The notes: generated by a model not told the origin, from the sequence alone. A stretch of 64,000 bases of DNA from Bryum argenteum (GCA_037043015.1 CM073331.1:1633501-1697500); one strand, 5' to 3'. Shown: positions 36,489 through 49,640, counted from the stretch's first letter. Program-made: numbers and translations.

Positions 36489-39075
36489 ATGGGGCAGAAG
36501 GATTTCTCCCACGGTGCAGCGGAAGCTGTGAAGGTCCTAGGCGCGATGGCGATGGCGGCTGCCGTGATTAAAGTGGCCGGCAACGTAATGGGGTTGAGTC
36601 CGCTCCCCGATCTTTTTCCCAAGAACGGCGCCAATAGCAATTCCAACAAGAAGTCGAAGAAGAAAGTGCGCGTTTACATGGACGGCTGCTTCGACATGAT
36701 GCACTACGGCCACGCTAATGCGCTTCGTCAAGCCAGGGCACTCGGCGACGAGCTCGTCGTTGGCGTGGTTAGTGACGAGGAGATCAAAGCTAACAAAGGC
36801 CCTCCTGTCATGTCCATGGACGAAAGGTGCTCCTTCCTCCTCTCACATGATTCTTAATCAAAGCTCTGCATTAGAATTTTTTTGATGCAAGCACATTCCA
36901 GGAATGTTGTCTCATTCTCTTCACGCGATTTGGGAGCTAAGCTGAATGGAGGCATTATTGCGCCAACAGGGATATTCGAACTGATGAGAAGCAGGTGGCT
37001 GATGCAGGGTGGTGATGGTGAGTTCAGTGAAGTGGGTGAATGAAATCATACCAGATGCGCCTTACGAAATTAATGAAGAGTTCATGAATAAGCTCTTCAC
37101 TGACTATAAGATTGATTACATCATTCATGGAGATGATCCTTGCCTTCTTCCCGATGGCTCTGATGCTTACGCTCATGCCAAGAAAGCAGGTCGTTACAAG
37201 CAGATCAAGCGCACGGAAGGCGTTTCCAGCACCGACATCGTTGGTATGCTGTTTCCAACATCAGTTAGTATGTGCAACGTGTGCGACTGTCACTGTAACT
37301 GTACTAGGAACGTTTTTTATGAGTGAGCTTTTTGAGAAAGATAATCCACCCGTGAGTATGCGGAATATTCCGAGGAATGTCCCTTTTTTGTGGACGAAGT
37401 TTAGGTGTTATTTTGTTGGTTTTTAAAAATTGATTTTGGTGTTTTGTGGTTTTAGGGCGGATGCTATTGTGTGTGAGGGATAGGCCGAACGAGACACCGG
37501 TGCACGCTTCTCTACAGAGGCAATTCAGTCACGGTCACGGTCAAGAAAATGGCTCCGGTGGCGGTGCCGGTACCAGGGTTTCACATTTCTTGCCCACTTC
37601 ACGCCGCATTGTTCAGTTTTCGAATGGGAAGGGACCGAATCCAAATGCACGCATTGTGTACATGGACGGCGCTTTCGATCTCTTCCATGCTGGTCACGTC
37701 GAGGTATTGGTCTTTCACTTCTTGTTCTGGAGGTTTTGTTATTGTTCGAAAGAGAGTCGGTTCTTTTCGTATTCCTGGGCCATGACTTTTCCCGAGTCCT
37801 GTCTCTGTGGTATGTGTCCCTGAGGTTGATGTAGAAGTAAGTCTCAGTCATTAAGCTCTCAAGTGAAAATGAAAATCGAAAACTGCATGTTATGTTCCAG
37901 AACATGCTTTTACCTCTTGACACGAAGTCTGATTGATCCAACGAAGCGGCCATTAGTATTGATGTGTTGTACTCAATTCTTTGCAGACTTTGAAGCTTGC
38001 AAGATCGATGGGTGACTTTCTGCTTGTTGGCATCCACAGTGATCAAATAGTCAGGTGATTATTCTTAATTATCTTCTTTCTTTCAATGTTAAGATGTTTT
38101 TCATTTTTTTGGTGACTTGTCTAATCTGGAGTTTAATTGTACTGACATGTCGATTTGCCGTGTAACAGTGCACATCGTGGACCAAATCACCCAGTAATGC
38201 ACGTGCATGAGCGCAGTCTTAGTGTCTTGGCTTGCCGCTATGTGGACGAAGTCATTATTGGTGCCCCATGGGAAGTCACCAAAGACATGGTACGTGTTAT
38301 CTCACAGAAGCTAACTTGAATATGTATGCATTTATTAAATGTCAGCAAGGTGTCTGACGAGGGTTTTCTGATGTGCAATCGCAGATAACAACCTTCAACA
38401 TTTCTTTGGTTGTGCACGGAACTTGCGCTGAGGAAAACATTCATTTGAAGAATGTACGTCCCTACACATTGAGCTCCCATTCATCATAACAAGGATCTCG
38501 TGATTGTTATAGTTTTAAGATTCTTCGGTGTTGGTTTCCTTATATAGTAGTTGTTGCAGGGAGAGCATGATCCTTATGCTGCTGCCAAAGAAGCGGGAAT
38601 CTATACAACTATTAAAAGTCCACGAGATATCACCACGTCCACCATTATACAACGCATTTTTACAAATCACGAAGCTTACAAGGTACTCAACTGCTGTCTG
38701 GAGTGTTGGAAGTTTCTACATGCATCGTTCCCCATGTTCTTTAGTTGCAACTTGCCGTTTGTTTCTTCCAATGCACCATAACTTGCACAATGTTAAATCA
38801 CTTGCTTACAGTATCCAGTGTTGGAATTTTCCACTAGTACTCTTGGAAGTTGTCACTCACGTTCTTCGTTGATTTGGACCATCCTCCGTTGATTTAAAAC
38901 CTGATGAGATGATGAGAGACTTTTTCTGCCTTCTGATTCTTCTATATCAAATTACGTCGAGATGCAGGATTGATTTTGGTGCGTGTGATTGTTGCGATTG
39001 CAGAAGCGAAATGAGAAAAAGATGGAGAGCGAGAAAAAATACTATCAGTCGAAAACGTATGTCAACGGCGATTAA
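36489..39075 (+). CDS. PECT1: Ethanolamine-phosphate cytidylyltransferase
   Basis: Eight exons: 36489-36826, 37008-37243, 37456-37703, 37987-38054, 38169-38289, 38385-38453, 38560-38682 and 39004-39075. They encode 424 residues (Arabidopsis PECT1 is about 421). The enzyme makes CDP-ethanolamine from CTP and phosphoethanolamine, the controlling step of the Kennedy route to phosphatidylethanolamine. Residues about 10-35 are a hydrophobic helix (VKVLGAMAMAAAVIKVAG), which in plants anchors the enzyme to the mitochondrial outer membrane. Two cytidylyltransferase domains follow, each with its HxGH signature: HYGH 72-75 and HAGH 269-272. Also present are IIHGDDPC, EGVSSTDIVGRML, TRVSHFLPTSRRIVQFS and DITTSTIIQRI. 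The last exon ends in a Lys/Glu-rich tail closing YVNGD. All introns are GT-AG and all frames join. Confidence 0.97.
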
Positions 39076-39836
39076 ACGTTGATAACAACATCAACAACAA
39101 CAGTACAACAACAACACTAACAGTGAACCTGTTTTTGCTTCTTTTACATGATCTAGTAGCGACGTTGTAGCCCGCGGGAATTAGCGTAGGAAGTAGAGGT
39201 TCTGTTGCTCTAGATGCATAGCTCATGTACAGTAATATCACTCTGATTATTGGACATTATTTTTTTATCAATTTTTTTACCCATTCTTTTTAGTGGGTAG
39301 TATTCACAGGATGCAGCATCAGAAGTGCAACCTGTCGGGATTCTGTTAATTACTTCTCTTGAAGTAGGTTTTGAATATTATGAATTTCAACTCAAAAGAT
39401 TCTGTGTTGTACTTTTTTGCTATTTTATTGTGTTCCACTTTTCCTCGTTTGTGGAAGTGCTTGCGTAATTCCTCAAAAGGTTGTTGCAGCAGTTGTGAGT
39501 GGTCCGAATCTGTTGTGAAAGTTACTATCTGGTGCACTCCACCATAGTTATCATGCTTGTACACGTGAAGTATAAGTAACTTATACGGAACTGTAACTCT
39601 CATCATTGGTACAAGTCGTTGAGCTATCCTCATTCATTGTGTCATGTATGAGGTGTAGTGACCTGTCCATTCTCGTTTTCATACTTGTACAACAAGTCAA
39701 GTATCAGAGGCTTATTTATGTTCGAAAATCAGATGAACACTATTGGTTTTCAGGCGAGGGCTTTTTCTCTTTCATGTTTATTAGCTCTCAGTAGGACAAC
39801 AGATTTTATGTCCACAAATTCTCACTCTTCTTGAAA

Positions 39837-39948
39837 GGTTGGAGAGTGTGAATGGTAGTTTGAGCCTAAGGGAGGTTAGAGAGTGTGAATGGTAGTTTGA
39901 GCCTAAGGGAGGTTGGAGAGTGCGAATGGTAGTTTGAGTTGGAGGGAG
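39837..39948 (+). repeat. 37-base tandem repeat, three copies
   Basis: Units start GGTTGGAGAGTG or GGTTAGAGAGTG at 39837, 39874 and 39911. The third copy diverges at its end. It lies about 760 bases after the PECT stop. Confidence 0.9.
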
Positions 39949-41007
39949 GAAGCCCAATAATCATATTTCAAATTGCCTAGCTCATTGGGAAGTGACCAAG
40001 GGAAACAATCATGAAAAATGTGTAAAGTATGTAGGAGATTGGACCAATTGAAACCATGAGTTTTAAGTTTATCTCAACCCTAAAATGTCCAAGAGGGGAT
40101 TGGAGCTTAGAAACACAAGTTTTTTGTAAGTGTCATGGATGGAAATGAAAGTGAGCTATCTAGATCTTAACCATACAATCGTGTAGTAGACTTGTTCAAG
40201 GTCATGTGCACCAAATTTGGAGTCATGAGGCCTCATAGATTGTAAGATCGTAACATATTAGTACTCAAAAAATATTACGAAAATTCATCATTTTAATTTG
40301 AAGTAAAAATGCTATTAACAAACCTGTTACAATGAAAAAGCCACCACTTAGGAAGTTGTTCACCTTCATTTCAACAACAATCTTGTACGAAAAAGATTCA
40401 TGAATTGATTTTTTAGCTCAAATTACAGCTTCGCAATGGTGAAAAGTACCAGGAATAGTTACAAAAGAAAAGATGTCCAAATCTACACCCCTTGCACTCA
40501 AAATCTTGCCTTATTTTCAAAACACCTCTGATAGGGTTTAGGTTTCTACCACTTGAACTTGACTTGGAACTCATCCCAAAAGACAAAGTTGAAATGCAAC
40601 TGTGGATGAAGAAGATACAACACCTCATATATCATCCATTTTTTAATTACAGAAAGATCATTGCAGATCTAATACCAAAAGTACATGGATAAAAAATCTT
40701 CTTACCCGAAAGTTGCTAAATATCATCTTAAGATCATAATCATGTACAAGAACTCATTGGCAACTACTTGATTTCACATAATTGGCATGCAATGGTAAAA
40801 CATGCCTCATGTTTGAAACACAAAAACAAAATCTACATTCATTAAAATGTATGCCCCATTAATTCCATACTTTATTGTATTGGTTTGCAATTCTTACCAC
40901 ACAAACTATACTTGATTTGGGACCCAACCCAAGTGATTATGTTCAAGCAGGACTTCAATCAAAGAATATATGGCTCATCAAAGTTTCTACCTTTCATTTA
41001 AAAGATC

Positions 41008-41085
41008 GTTCTTCAACATTTTGGGCATTTTATGTTCTTCAACATTTTGGGCATTTTATGTTCTTCAACATTTTGGGCATTTAAC
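41008..41085 (+). repeat. 26-base tandem repeat, three copies
   Basis: Units beginning GTTCTTCAACATTTTGGGCA start at 41008, 41034 and 41060 and are almost identical. There is no associated gene. Confidence 0.9.
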
Positions 41086-42019
41086 CGGTTAAATTAGTTA
41101 TGGATTTTGGAAATAGAACTTCTAAGTGCACCTTAAATTGATTAATCTAATCCATACAATGCCATGGAATAAATTTTTATTAAAAACTTCACACTTTCTC
41201 ACCATTGACAGATGAGCATGGTGAACAGTTTTTGATGTTGTGTGGTTATTGAGCCTCATATGACAACTGACCGTTTCTATCGATAGAAATCACTGAATCT
41301 TACGATACACACTTGTATGCCAGTGCAAGTCCATTGCATGAAGTTTATTGTGAAAATGAAGATAATGATTTAAGGAGCATTAAAATACATGCGTAAAATA
41401 TTTCTAGATACGGGAATGATTGCAAAGAGGGAAACACATTTAATCGAAATATGACACTTCAACAGGGCAATGAACTTTGATCAGCGAAAAAACTCAATAT
41501 CTGAGACCAAAATTGAGCAAAACAATGAGCTCATAATGCACAGTTCTCTCCATAGAAGGGAGAAGGCGAGAAGCAGGAAGCTCTCCGGAATACCCTGATC
41601 ATATCACAGCTCATGTTCGTCTTCACCAAAAAAGCAACTTCATACATACTCGGTAGCAGATTGGCAAACCATGTGGTACATGAATTTTGAAGCATCAAAA
41701 TGATACAATTAAAACAAGATGAAAATGTGAAAACAAAATCTAATCACTACGAAAAGTCCAAAACGGGAAAAAAATGAAAGACGCAAAGAATGGCTGAGGC
41801 CAATAAAAGCAAAGCGGCAAAACACTAACCCCAACAACAAACGTAAACAATCACCAAAGTAGCAGCAAAAATTTACGGAAGTATGGCTATACACATGATA
41901 CCTTGGAAATTACCTCAAAAATGATAGTTACAATCGAAACAGAATTGCTTCTCCACGAACAAACCTCAGAATGTGAAAATAACAAACTCTAATCACTAAG
42001 CTTAAAACAGAGTTCTGAA

Positions 42020-42460
42020 TCAATGGAGGCCGTAGAAAGCAAACCTCCAGAGAGTAAGCAAAAGTCCAACACCAACCAGCATGACATAGACTGCCCCAAC
42101 ACCGACAAGCAGTTTCATCGATCCAGAGGACAGAGCTTCCGCCCACTTGCGTTGCACAGCATCATAGCTGCCACAAACGGCTTCCGAAGCAGTCACTCTG
42201 GTCGCTTTTTTGGCTTCGTGCGTGGTGGCCAGCTTCGACACCACAATTGCTTGCTGCGACAAGATGGTTTCCAGAGCTTCCTCGCCCTCGGGGTTCTTGA
42301 GGTATTGCACGAACTCCTGGACTAGTGACAGGCCGACTGTGTTGACCAGGTCCTCCAGTTGTGGGTGTGGGTGTGGCTTGTCGTCTTGTTGCACGCGGCT
42401 GGAGTATTCGTGCTTGTCCTGACCCAGCCCCATTGAGGCTTTCACTATCTTTGCTGCCAT
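42020..42460 (-). CDS. Unknown 146-residue single-pass membrane protein
   Basis: One complete coding exon starts at ATG 42458-42460 and stops at 42020-42022. The protein has a polar N-terminus, an amphipathic helical middle (LEDLVNTVGLSLVQEFVQYL, ALETILSQQAIVVSKLA) and one strong membrane helix at about residues 116-138 (LLVGVGAVYVMLVGVGLLL) followed by LWRFAFYGLH. This suggests a tail-anchored or type II protein. I do not recognise the family. A splice acceptor (TTTGCAG) lies just upstream of the ATG at about 42475 and a donor-like AGG/GTATGC lies near 43583, so a 1.1-kb intron in the 5' untranslated region is likely. Even amino-acid usage and the clear domain plan support a real gene. Confidence 0.65.
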   Translation of the reverse strand: MAAKIVKASMGLGQDKHEYSSRVQQDDKPHPHPQLEDLVNTVGLSLVQEFVQYLKNPEGEEALETILSQQAIVVSKLATTHEAKKATRVTASEAVCGSYDAVQRKWAEALSSGSMKLLVGVGAVYVMLVGVGLLLTLWRFAFYGLH

Positions 42461-45147
42461 CTTCGCTCACCTCCTGCAAACATGATGACAAATGAACTAT
42501 CGACTGACAAGAACTGCAGTGATGATCACGACTGTTTACATGATCAATCTATATGTATTCGGAAGCTTGTGGACTGTGAACAAAATTCTCTTCTGGTATC
42601 AGAGACAATAGCTAGTCAGGAATACATGATTTGGGATTGAATGAAGAATCACAGAATCATCGAGGTTTGTTAAAATTGTGGTTGTGGACTGTTTTCATGA
42701 CAAAGCGCGGTTCCGATCAATTCGTTTTTCAGAAGTTTGTGCATCGTTAGAGACAATAGCCAGTCATGAACACAAAACGGTATTCAATGAAGAATCGCAG
42801 TTATTTAGGATTGTATGGTTCTTGGCATTATACTCTTAGTAATCCTGTAGGTTTACTTTTGAGAAGTGCATACCCTACTAGGCATTTATCATGTGACATG
42901 TGTAATTCTTTAAATGACGTGGACATTTGAAATTCCTACGTGGAAATTACATTTTGGGAAAAAAATTGTTGGATTTATGATAGAAATTGAATGTCGACCT
43001 GCTCATGGTGTTGTGAATTATTGGTTTGTTGAGAACAGATCTGTTCTTAAGCAACTACAGTAAGATTCACTTAAGTAATTTCAGAGACTACTTCCGTATG
43101 TTAGAAATTTAAGGGTGTTAGTAACAACCTAATTTGATTTTCTCTACGTCCACTTAATTGATAGTAAAATCTTATGGTAATTTTAGAGTCATCACAAAAA
43201 CATCTCAATATGCTTTTGTCCTCAAGTAATTATGCAGTATCCATTTCACATTCAATGACCTAATTATGGAGACGTAAAGAATAGAAATAAATTTAGTGTA
43301 TACAACCAAGTTTGAAAAAGGAATGAGGTCAAAGGGTCCAAACGAGAACTTGTTCTGAATGTTCTGGAAATTCAACCGAACCGAAATGGCGGAACTCAAA
43401 ACATTGCTTAAACTCCTATCACGAAAGTTTTAGCAAATCATAAAAGAACTCTTGAGCACAGCATGATTGTCTTGAAACCCCCCACAGACAATTCCTTGCA
43501 CTTGTCAGTGAGAACGTTAAAGCTAGATTAACGAGGAAGAAGAAAAAGAGCAGAACAAAAACAAGAGAAATGCGGTGGCATACCCTCAAACTTCCAAACT
43601 CCCTCAAGACTCCTCCGATCAAATCACGCTTCTCAGTTTGCTTTTACTGAAGAAAATCACTCTTACGCCGCCCACCAAAGTCCCTTAACTTGAAAAATGC
43701 GGTATCTGCATCACTCACAGACACAAAAACACGATCAATCAACTCCAGACGATCGTCCAACAATGCCTCAATCGATCAGGGTTTAATCAAACTCACAAAC
43801 CTAAGCCATCTAGTATACGAAAAGCAGTTTACCTAAGATCGATATCACTCTGGTAGACCGATCGATGCACAAGTTTTCTGCAGTGATCAGTTGCAGTGTG
43901 TCTGCAGGAAGGAGAAGTGATATCGAGCAAGACTGGTCCGTTGGGTTGCCAGCAAGCGTTGTACGTGCATGCAGATCTTCTTCGACATTACAATACCATT
44001 ATCAACTGTACGTGATCCCAGGTGTCCCTTCTGTAATCTCGACACTTGGTAGCTTTCCATACTCAAGGTCATACTTCGTATTTGTAAAAATGGTTTTGTT
44101 GGGTCCCATGTTCAAGTATCTGGGTCACTGCAGTGCGGATTCTGCCTATCCTGGATTCGCGCGGTTCTGATACATGGCACTCTGAGACTGAGTTTTGAAT
44201 TCTCTTGAGAAATTCTAATGGGAAGCGTATGAAGAGGATAGTTTCCATTGTTGATGTGTCGATGTGTTAATCGATCAGACTGGTGTCGGTCGTTTGCCTG
44301 TCAGTGCGACTTTGGGGTTACTATTTTTCATTGATATCTCCGTATTTGAACCCTCCTCTGGCGGTACATGCTCAAATTCCGAGCAGCACCTTAAACCGTG
44401 CAACAAGCTGATTTTAGCCATAACCCTACAACGCTCAAAGAAAGGAAGTCCGAGGAGCTTTTTTCTAACAGAATATGCTATGTAGCTCTCACTGTATTCA
44501 GCTTTTCACTTAACTTATATTTTGATGTCAAACTGGTCACCTTCTTCTGATGCATTTAACAAATTTAGAATTGGAATCACTATTTTGTGTGAGTGATTTT
44601 GTGCTTTGAAAGGATTGTGGTAGGTAGCTTGGGGTTGTAGGAGGTTGCAAGCTCATCATTGATTGGTTTATTCATGATGCCCAAGTGCAAAAAGTGCACA
44701 ATTCATGATGCACAAGTCTAGAAGATGTTGTGATTTTATTTTGGGCTGCCCGTTTCGGACCCCATGGGCGTTTTAGGGTTAAATGTAAACCAAACCTTGA
44801 TCGGTTAATGAAACTTTTGTAACATCACTTATTAACTCAAGAATCTACTTAAAAATTATTATATTATCATATCAAATAAGAACAAGGGAGATTTTCAATA
44901 AGGGGAACACTTTTGTAAAACATTCTCGAGAAGGGTAACAATTGTAATATATTCGCGGAGTTGAGAACAAAATGATTTATATTGATTCCAAACTTTTTCA
45001 TATCAATAAAAAAATCGATTTTATGTCATCGTGAGTAAACAAATTGAAGATAATATGGAGGTGATTGGCATTTCAGAAATTGGAAGCTAGTATGAAGTTT
45101 CTTTTACTTGCTTATGATGCATTATTGGGACGATTTTTCTTCTCCTA
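42461..45147. other. Spacer and likely 5' leader of the 42-kb gene
   Basis: The left 1.1 kb probably is an intron in the 5' untranslated region of the 42020-42460 gene. The open frame at 43865-44170 has no domain and is doubtful. From 44500 on the DNA is AT-rich with nothing recognised. Confidence 0.4.
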
Positions 45148-45444
45148 CACTAGTAGAGAATGGTACTAAAAGTGACATTCCTAGCAACTTGTCCCTAGTG
45201 ACGTAATGCCTATTTAACTGTGATTCTAATAATATCAAACTAAATTATTCATCACTTTTCCTAAGATTTTTTTTTGCTGTAATAAGCATACTGTAGCCTA
45301 CTAGATTGGTGAAATTTTAGGGAGAAATGACAAATATAACAATTTAATTTTTATCTTGTTAGAAGCACAATTAAAAGCAAGCACTTTGGGTCATTTGGGA
45401 CAAGTCACTACAAACGTCACTTTTAGTGCCATTTTCCACTAAAG
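45148..45444. mobile_element. 297-base foldback element, CACTA-like ends
   Basis: The left end CACTAGTAGAGAATGG, continuing TACTAAAAGTGAC, is matched in inverted order at 45416-45444 with a few mismatches. The left end begins CACTA, while the right end has decayed from TAGTG to TAAAG. Flanking triplets CTA and CTC agree at two of three bases. The interior has no coding frame. Confidence 0.6.
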
Positions 45445-45772
45445 CTCTTTGCAAATGTCCCTTATTTCAAAATGTTTTTACCTATATGTGTTTCCCTATA
45501 TGAAAATTCCACTAAAAACAACAACAGCTGCCTTGCTATAACTAATCCCCTTAGTGCCTAATGCAAGCATATATTATGAGTTTTTTCACTTGCGTGTGCA
45601 CAAAAAGGACTCATTAAAAACCACAAATGATTGAAAATTAAGTTTGCAAAAATCAAAATATCAACATTTTAGGTCAAATTCATCATGTAGATATCAAAGA
45701 AAATACTAAAATATCATAAAATTGGAACCATTGATGCCTACCTTCAAAAGAAATAGGCTTGCATGTCACTTA

Positions 45773-46190
45773 AGGCCCGTTCGCACTTGGCCTTTGCAAA
45801 GAGCGTGGCTAAAAATTTAATATCCGCACAATTTGGGGAGGAATACCTTCTTTTGAGGAAAGGTGTCATCAATGAGGCTCGCAAAGGTGTAATCAATAGT
45901 GAGGGGATTATGTAATGGCCCCTCAAGTGGGACAATACATAAGACCACTCTTAAGTGAGGAAAATTTGAGAATCTTTCCAATATTGGTGCTCCCTTAAAT
46001 ATTGCCTACTATTGCTCAAAGCTCTTTTGTCCTCCTAAATGTTTGCTAATACCCTACTCTTTAAAGTGTGCCATGTGGATATCCATGTAGGATTGGTAAT
46101 TACAAATGAATGTAGGTGCGAACACACACTTTTTAATAGAGTTAAGACCTCCTCCTAAGACCTCCTCTAAGGCCAAGTGCGAACGGGCCT
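45773..46190. mobile_element. Family B miniature element with TTA target duplication, copy 2
   Basis: The ends AGGCCCGTTCGCACTTGGCC and their exact reverse complement enclose 418 bases. TTA flanks both sides (45770-45772 and 46191-46193). The interior aligns along its length with 34611-35040. The inverted repeats are perfect over 22 bases, so this copy is better preserved than copy 1. It sits about 290 bases before the ESF1 start codon and may overlap the promoter. Confidence 0.92.
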
Positions 46191-46479
46191 TTATCTAGTA
46201 AAGTCCAATTTAGCTTAAGTTGATGCAAAGCCTCCTCTCCCCTTTGATCCTCACTCCCCTGCTCTACTTGAGCTTTTAGGGTTCACCGCGCAGGCAGTCG
46301 CCCAGATTGTTCCTCGAGGGCGTTTAGTTCTGATTATGACCTCTGAAGTTGCTGAGAGCTCGTTTTGTTGCGTATGAAGTCTCTGTTAGTGAGATTGACA
46401 TTGGAGATTTTGCAGGTACTAGGGTTTAGGGTTTAAGAGTTGAGTAGAGCGTTGTTGTTGCTTTTGAAGCTCGGGAATC
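46191..46479 (+). promoter_or_regulatory. Promoter and leader region of the ESF1-like gene
   Basis: The interval between the family B element and the ATG at 46480 includes a GGGTTTAGGGTTTAAG stretch at about 46422-46437. Telobox-like words (AAACCCT or AGGGTTT) are frequent in plant promoters of ribosome-biogenesis genes, which fits this gene. The exact transcript start is unknown. Confidence 0.5.
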
Positions 46480-49244
46480 ATGAAGAAGGAGAAAGATGAG
46501 CGCGGCGGTGCCGCTATAGCCGATCCTCGGTTTGCGAGGGTACACACTGATCCACGCTTCATGCGCATGCCGAAGAACAAGAGTAAAGTGTCGATTGACA
46601 AACGATTCTCTCACATGTTCTCCGACAAGAGTTTCTCGGATCCGCTAGGGGCGGACAAGCGAGGACGCGCGAAGAAGAAGAAGGAGAAGCATATGTTGCA
46701 ACGCTACTACAAGGTTGGCGAAGGCGAGGAAAATGCTGCTGAGGACGATACCGAAGTGGCCCTGAAGTCGAAAGTAGTGGCTAAAAGCAACAAACAATCA
46801 CGAGGGAAGAGTAGTAATTTGGTTAGACCGAAGTTCCCGGGGCCTGTCGCTCCTTCGAAGCTTGGATTGGATGAGAGCGACGAGGAAGAGGATAGGGATG
46901 AGGAAATTGACCTCAAGCCGAAATTGAAAGGCAAGAAATCAGGAGAGAAGGTTAGGAGCAAACAAGTAGAAATTGCAGAGTCAGAGAGCGACAGTGATGA
47001 GGAGGTTAGCTTGAAGGCGAAATTGAAAGTGAAAAAGTCAGCTAAGAAATTAGTTAGACCTAAATCTCCGGAGCCAGAGATCGATTCGGAAGAAGACAGC
47101 GAGGAAGAAATTGACTTGAATAGTGAGGAGAGCGAAGAAGAGTTAGAGAATGGAAAGACACAAGAGGATGATGATTCTGAAGAAGAGGAAGAAGATGATG
47201 ATGTGGAAGGGTCTTCGTCGTCGTCGTCCAGTTCATCATCGGAGAGCGAGGCTGAGGAGGATGTGGGTGATCTTAGGGATCAGGAAAAGGTTCCTACAGC
47301 TTCAGGTGCCGAGACTCGGAGGCTGGCGATGATGAATATGGATTGGGAGCATATCAAGGCTGCCGATTTGTTGATGCTAATGCGATCCTTCCAGCCTAAA
47401 GGTGGACGTGTTGAATGCGTAACTATCTACCCGTCGGAGTTCGGCATTGAACAACTCAAGGCAGAGGAGGTATGTTCTCAGCTCATCTTTGCTTCCCTCA
47501 TTTCTCAGATGACATTGGCAATAACTCAAGCGACAATCAGAAAACGACAACTAGTTTCTGATAGGAACTCTTTTTGGTTTCAATGACGAGCTTGGTGTAA
47601 GTAGATTACATCCTGTACCTTAAATCTTGCACAATCTCAATTTTCATGCTACACGGATTCCAGGTGCACGGTCCCAATATGATATTTGAAGATGAAGAGG
47701 ACGACGAGGATGAGGACAAGGAAGTGAACATGGAGAAGCTACGAGCGTACGAGAAGAACAAGCTGAAGTATTACTATGCAGTGGTAGAGTGCGACACCAA
47801 GGAGACTGCCAACCATCTGTACACACAATGTGATGGACTGGAGTTTGAGCGGACGTCCAACATTCTGGACCTGCGTTTCATTCCTGATGACATGACGTTC
47901 GCAAGGGAGCCTCGAGATGTTGCTAAGGAGGTTGAGGATGGCTATAAGGCTCCTGAGTTCGAGACTCGGGCACTGCAACACAGCACCGTGAAGCTGACAT
48001 GGGACGACGATGAGCCGACTCGAGTGAAAGCGTTGCGTAAAAAGTTCAATGCCGACGAGTTGAATGAAATGGACTTCAGGTTCGTGACTATCTGACATAC
48101 CGTGAGTCTGTTGCTATCTGAATCTTGTAGCATCCTCTTCTTTGCACACTCGGAACACACTGCCGTATGCTTATCAGAGCCGCAATTCTTTTCCAGAGCA
48201 TATCTTGCGTCAGAGTCTTCAGAAGACGAAGTGGGCGATGACGAAGACGAGAGCCCAAGTAGTCCAGAAAGAGGAGGGGGCGGAGATGGAGCGAAGTCGA
48301 AAAAGGACAAGTATCGTTCACTATTGCTCGGTGGTACGACTGAGGATGCGGAGCTACCTGGCCAGAAGAAGAAGAAAGGCGACGTAGACATGGAGGTGAC
48401 GTTCCACACAGGATTAACGGAGCTGAGTGAGAAACTGATGCAGAAAAAGGAGGCCAAGAAACGGGGCGACGAGACTGTCTGGGAGGCTTATTTACGCAAG
48501 AAGAAGGAGAAGAAGTCACAGAAGAAGCGAAGCAAGAACGCCAAGGGCTCTGATGATGATTACTCCGATGAAGAGATTGCCAGTCCTCGCGCCACCGGCC
48601 AGGGAGAGGCAGACCCCTTTTTCACTCATGACGACACTGGTTTCGATGACCCATTCTTTGCCGACGATGCTGCATTCCCTGATGACTCCAAGGCAGCTCC
48701 GAAGAAGAGTAGCAAGACGAAAGCAAAGGATGACGAGAGGTTGAAGAAAAGAGAAGAGAAAGAGCAACAGAAGAAGGAAGAAGAGAGGAGTAAGGCTGAG
48801 CTAGAGCTTCTTCTCATGGACGACGAAGGCGTGCAGGGTGCAGCCCGAGGTTTCAACCTCAAAAGCAAGGACAAGAAGAAGAAAGACAAGGGCAAGAAGA
48901 GGGGGAAGAAAGATACAGAAGCTGATCAGGAAGAGGAGGATAAACTTGCAACTGCAGATCTCACGGATCCTCGTTTCGCTCCTCTGTTCTCCAACCATCA
49001 CTATGCTATCGACCCCACCAATCCCCAGTTTCGAAAGTCTGCAGCCCAGCTCAAGATTCTTGCCGAGGCTCAACGAAGGAGATCACAGAAATCGGATGAT
49101 GCCAGTGGCGATGTTGCAAGTGATGGTTTGAATGGCGATGCTGCTGCACTGGAGCCCTCCCAGGATCGGAAGAGAAAAGCTGAACTCTCTTCTTTAGTGA
49201 GGTCTCTCAAGAGGAAAGCTGGCAAACCAGGGCTGGCCAAATAG
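46480..49244 (+). CDS. ESF1: ESF1-like pre-rRNA processing protein
   Basis: Three exons, 46480-47469, 47664-48079 and 48197-49244, join to 817 residues with GT-AG introns. ESF1 is a nucleolar protein needed for early cleavages leading to 18S rRNA. The N-terminus has two DPRF motifs (ADPRFARVHTDPRFMRMP) and VSIDKRFSHMF. A highly acidic Ser/Glu/Asp region fills about residues 135-270, including a Ser run. The conserved core reads NMDWEHIKAADLLMLMRSF, then VTIYPSEFGIEQLKAEE, then KLKYYYAVVECDTKETANHLY. Exon 3 begins AYLASESSEDE. The C-terminus carries a NUC153 motif (DPRFAPLFSNHHYAIDPTNP). Lys-rich linkers dominate between 520 and 690. Order and length agree with full-length ESF1. Confidence 0.95.
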
Positions 49245-49640
49245 AATTGTACTTAGATTTGCTGGAAGCGCAGGAATTCAATCCTTCTTCCGGCAGAGTG
49301 TAGGTGTTTTTATTGCTTTCTTTGAGTTGTGAAGAAAGGCGACATGGGAAGATTTGACATTTTTCTCCCTATTCGTTGGAGCTAATTTTTAGTCAACTAG
49401 TTCATCATTTAGAGGTTATATTTTGTGTTTTCCAATGAAACTGCTCTGTTTGGAGCATTTATCAGGGCATCCGTCCCGTGTAATTGCAACCAGATGGAGC
49501 TGAAGAGGGTTGTAAAACTATTCTGCATCAATTATTTGAGTGTTTTGAATCTGTTATGGATCTGGGTTGGCATGTTTTGATGTTTCGCTGTGTAGTATTT
49601 CGCTCTGAAGAATGGATTGGATAAAGCTTGGTATTGGAAC

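Larger units (their letters stand above)
39076..42019. other. Spacer between PECT and the single-pass membrane protein
   Basis: The first few hundred bases should be the PECT 3' untranslated region. Two small tandem arrays lie at 39837-39948 and 41008-41085. The remainder is AT-rich, and open frames at 40413-40692 and 41709-41894 look like chance. The right end should hold the 3' untranslated region of the 42020-42460 gene. Confidence 0.45.

Noticed and set aside
41274-41289. 16-base perfect palindrome TTTCTATCGATAGAAA
   Set aside because: It is isolated in AT-rich spacer; with nothing around it, chance cannot be excluded.
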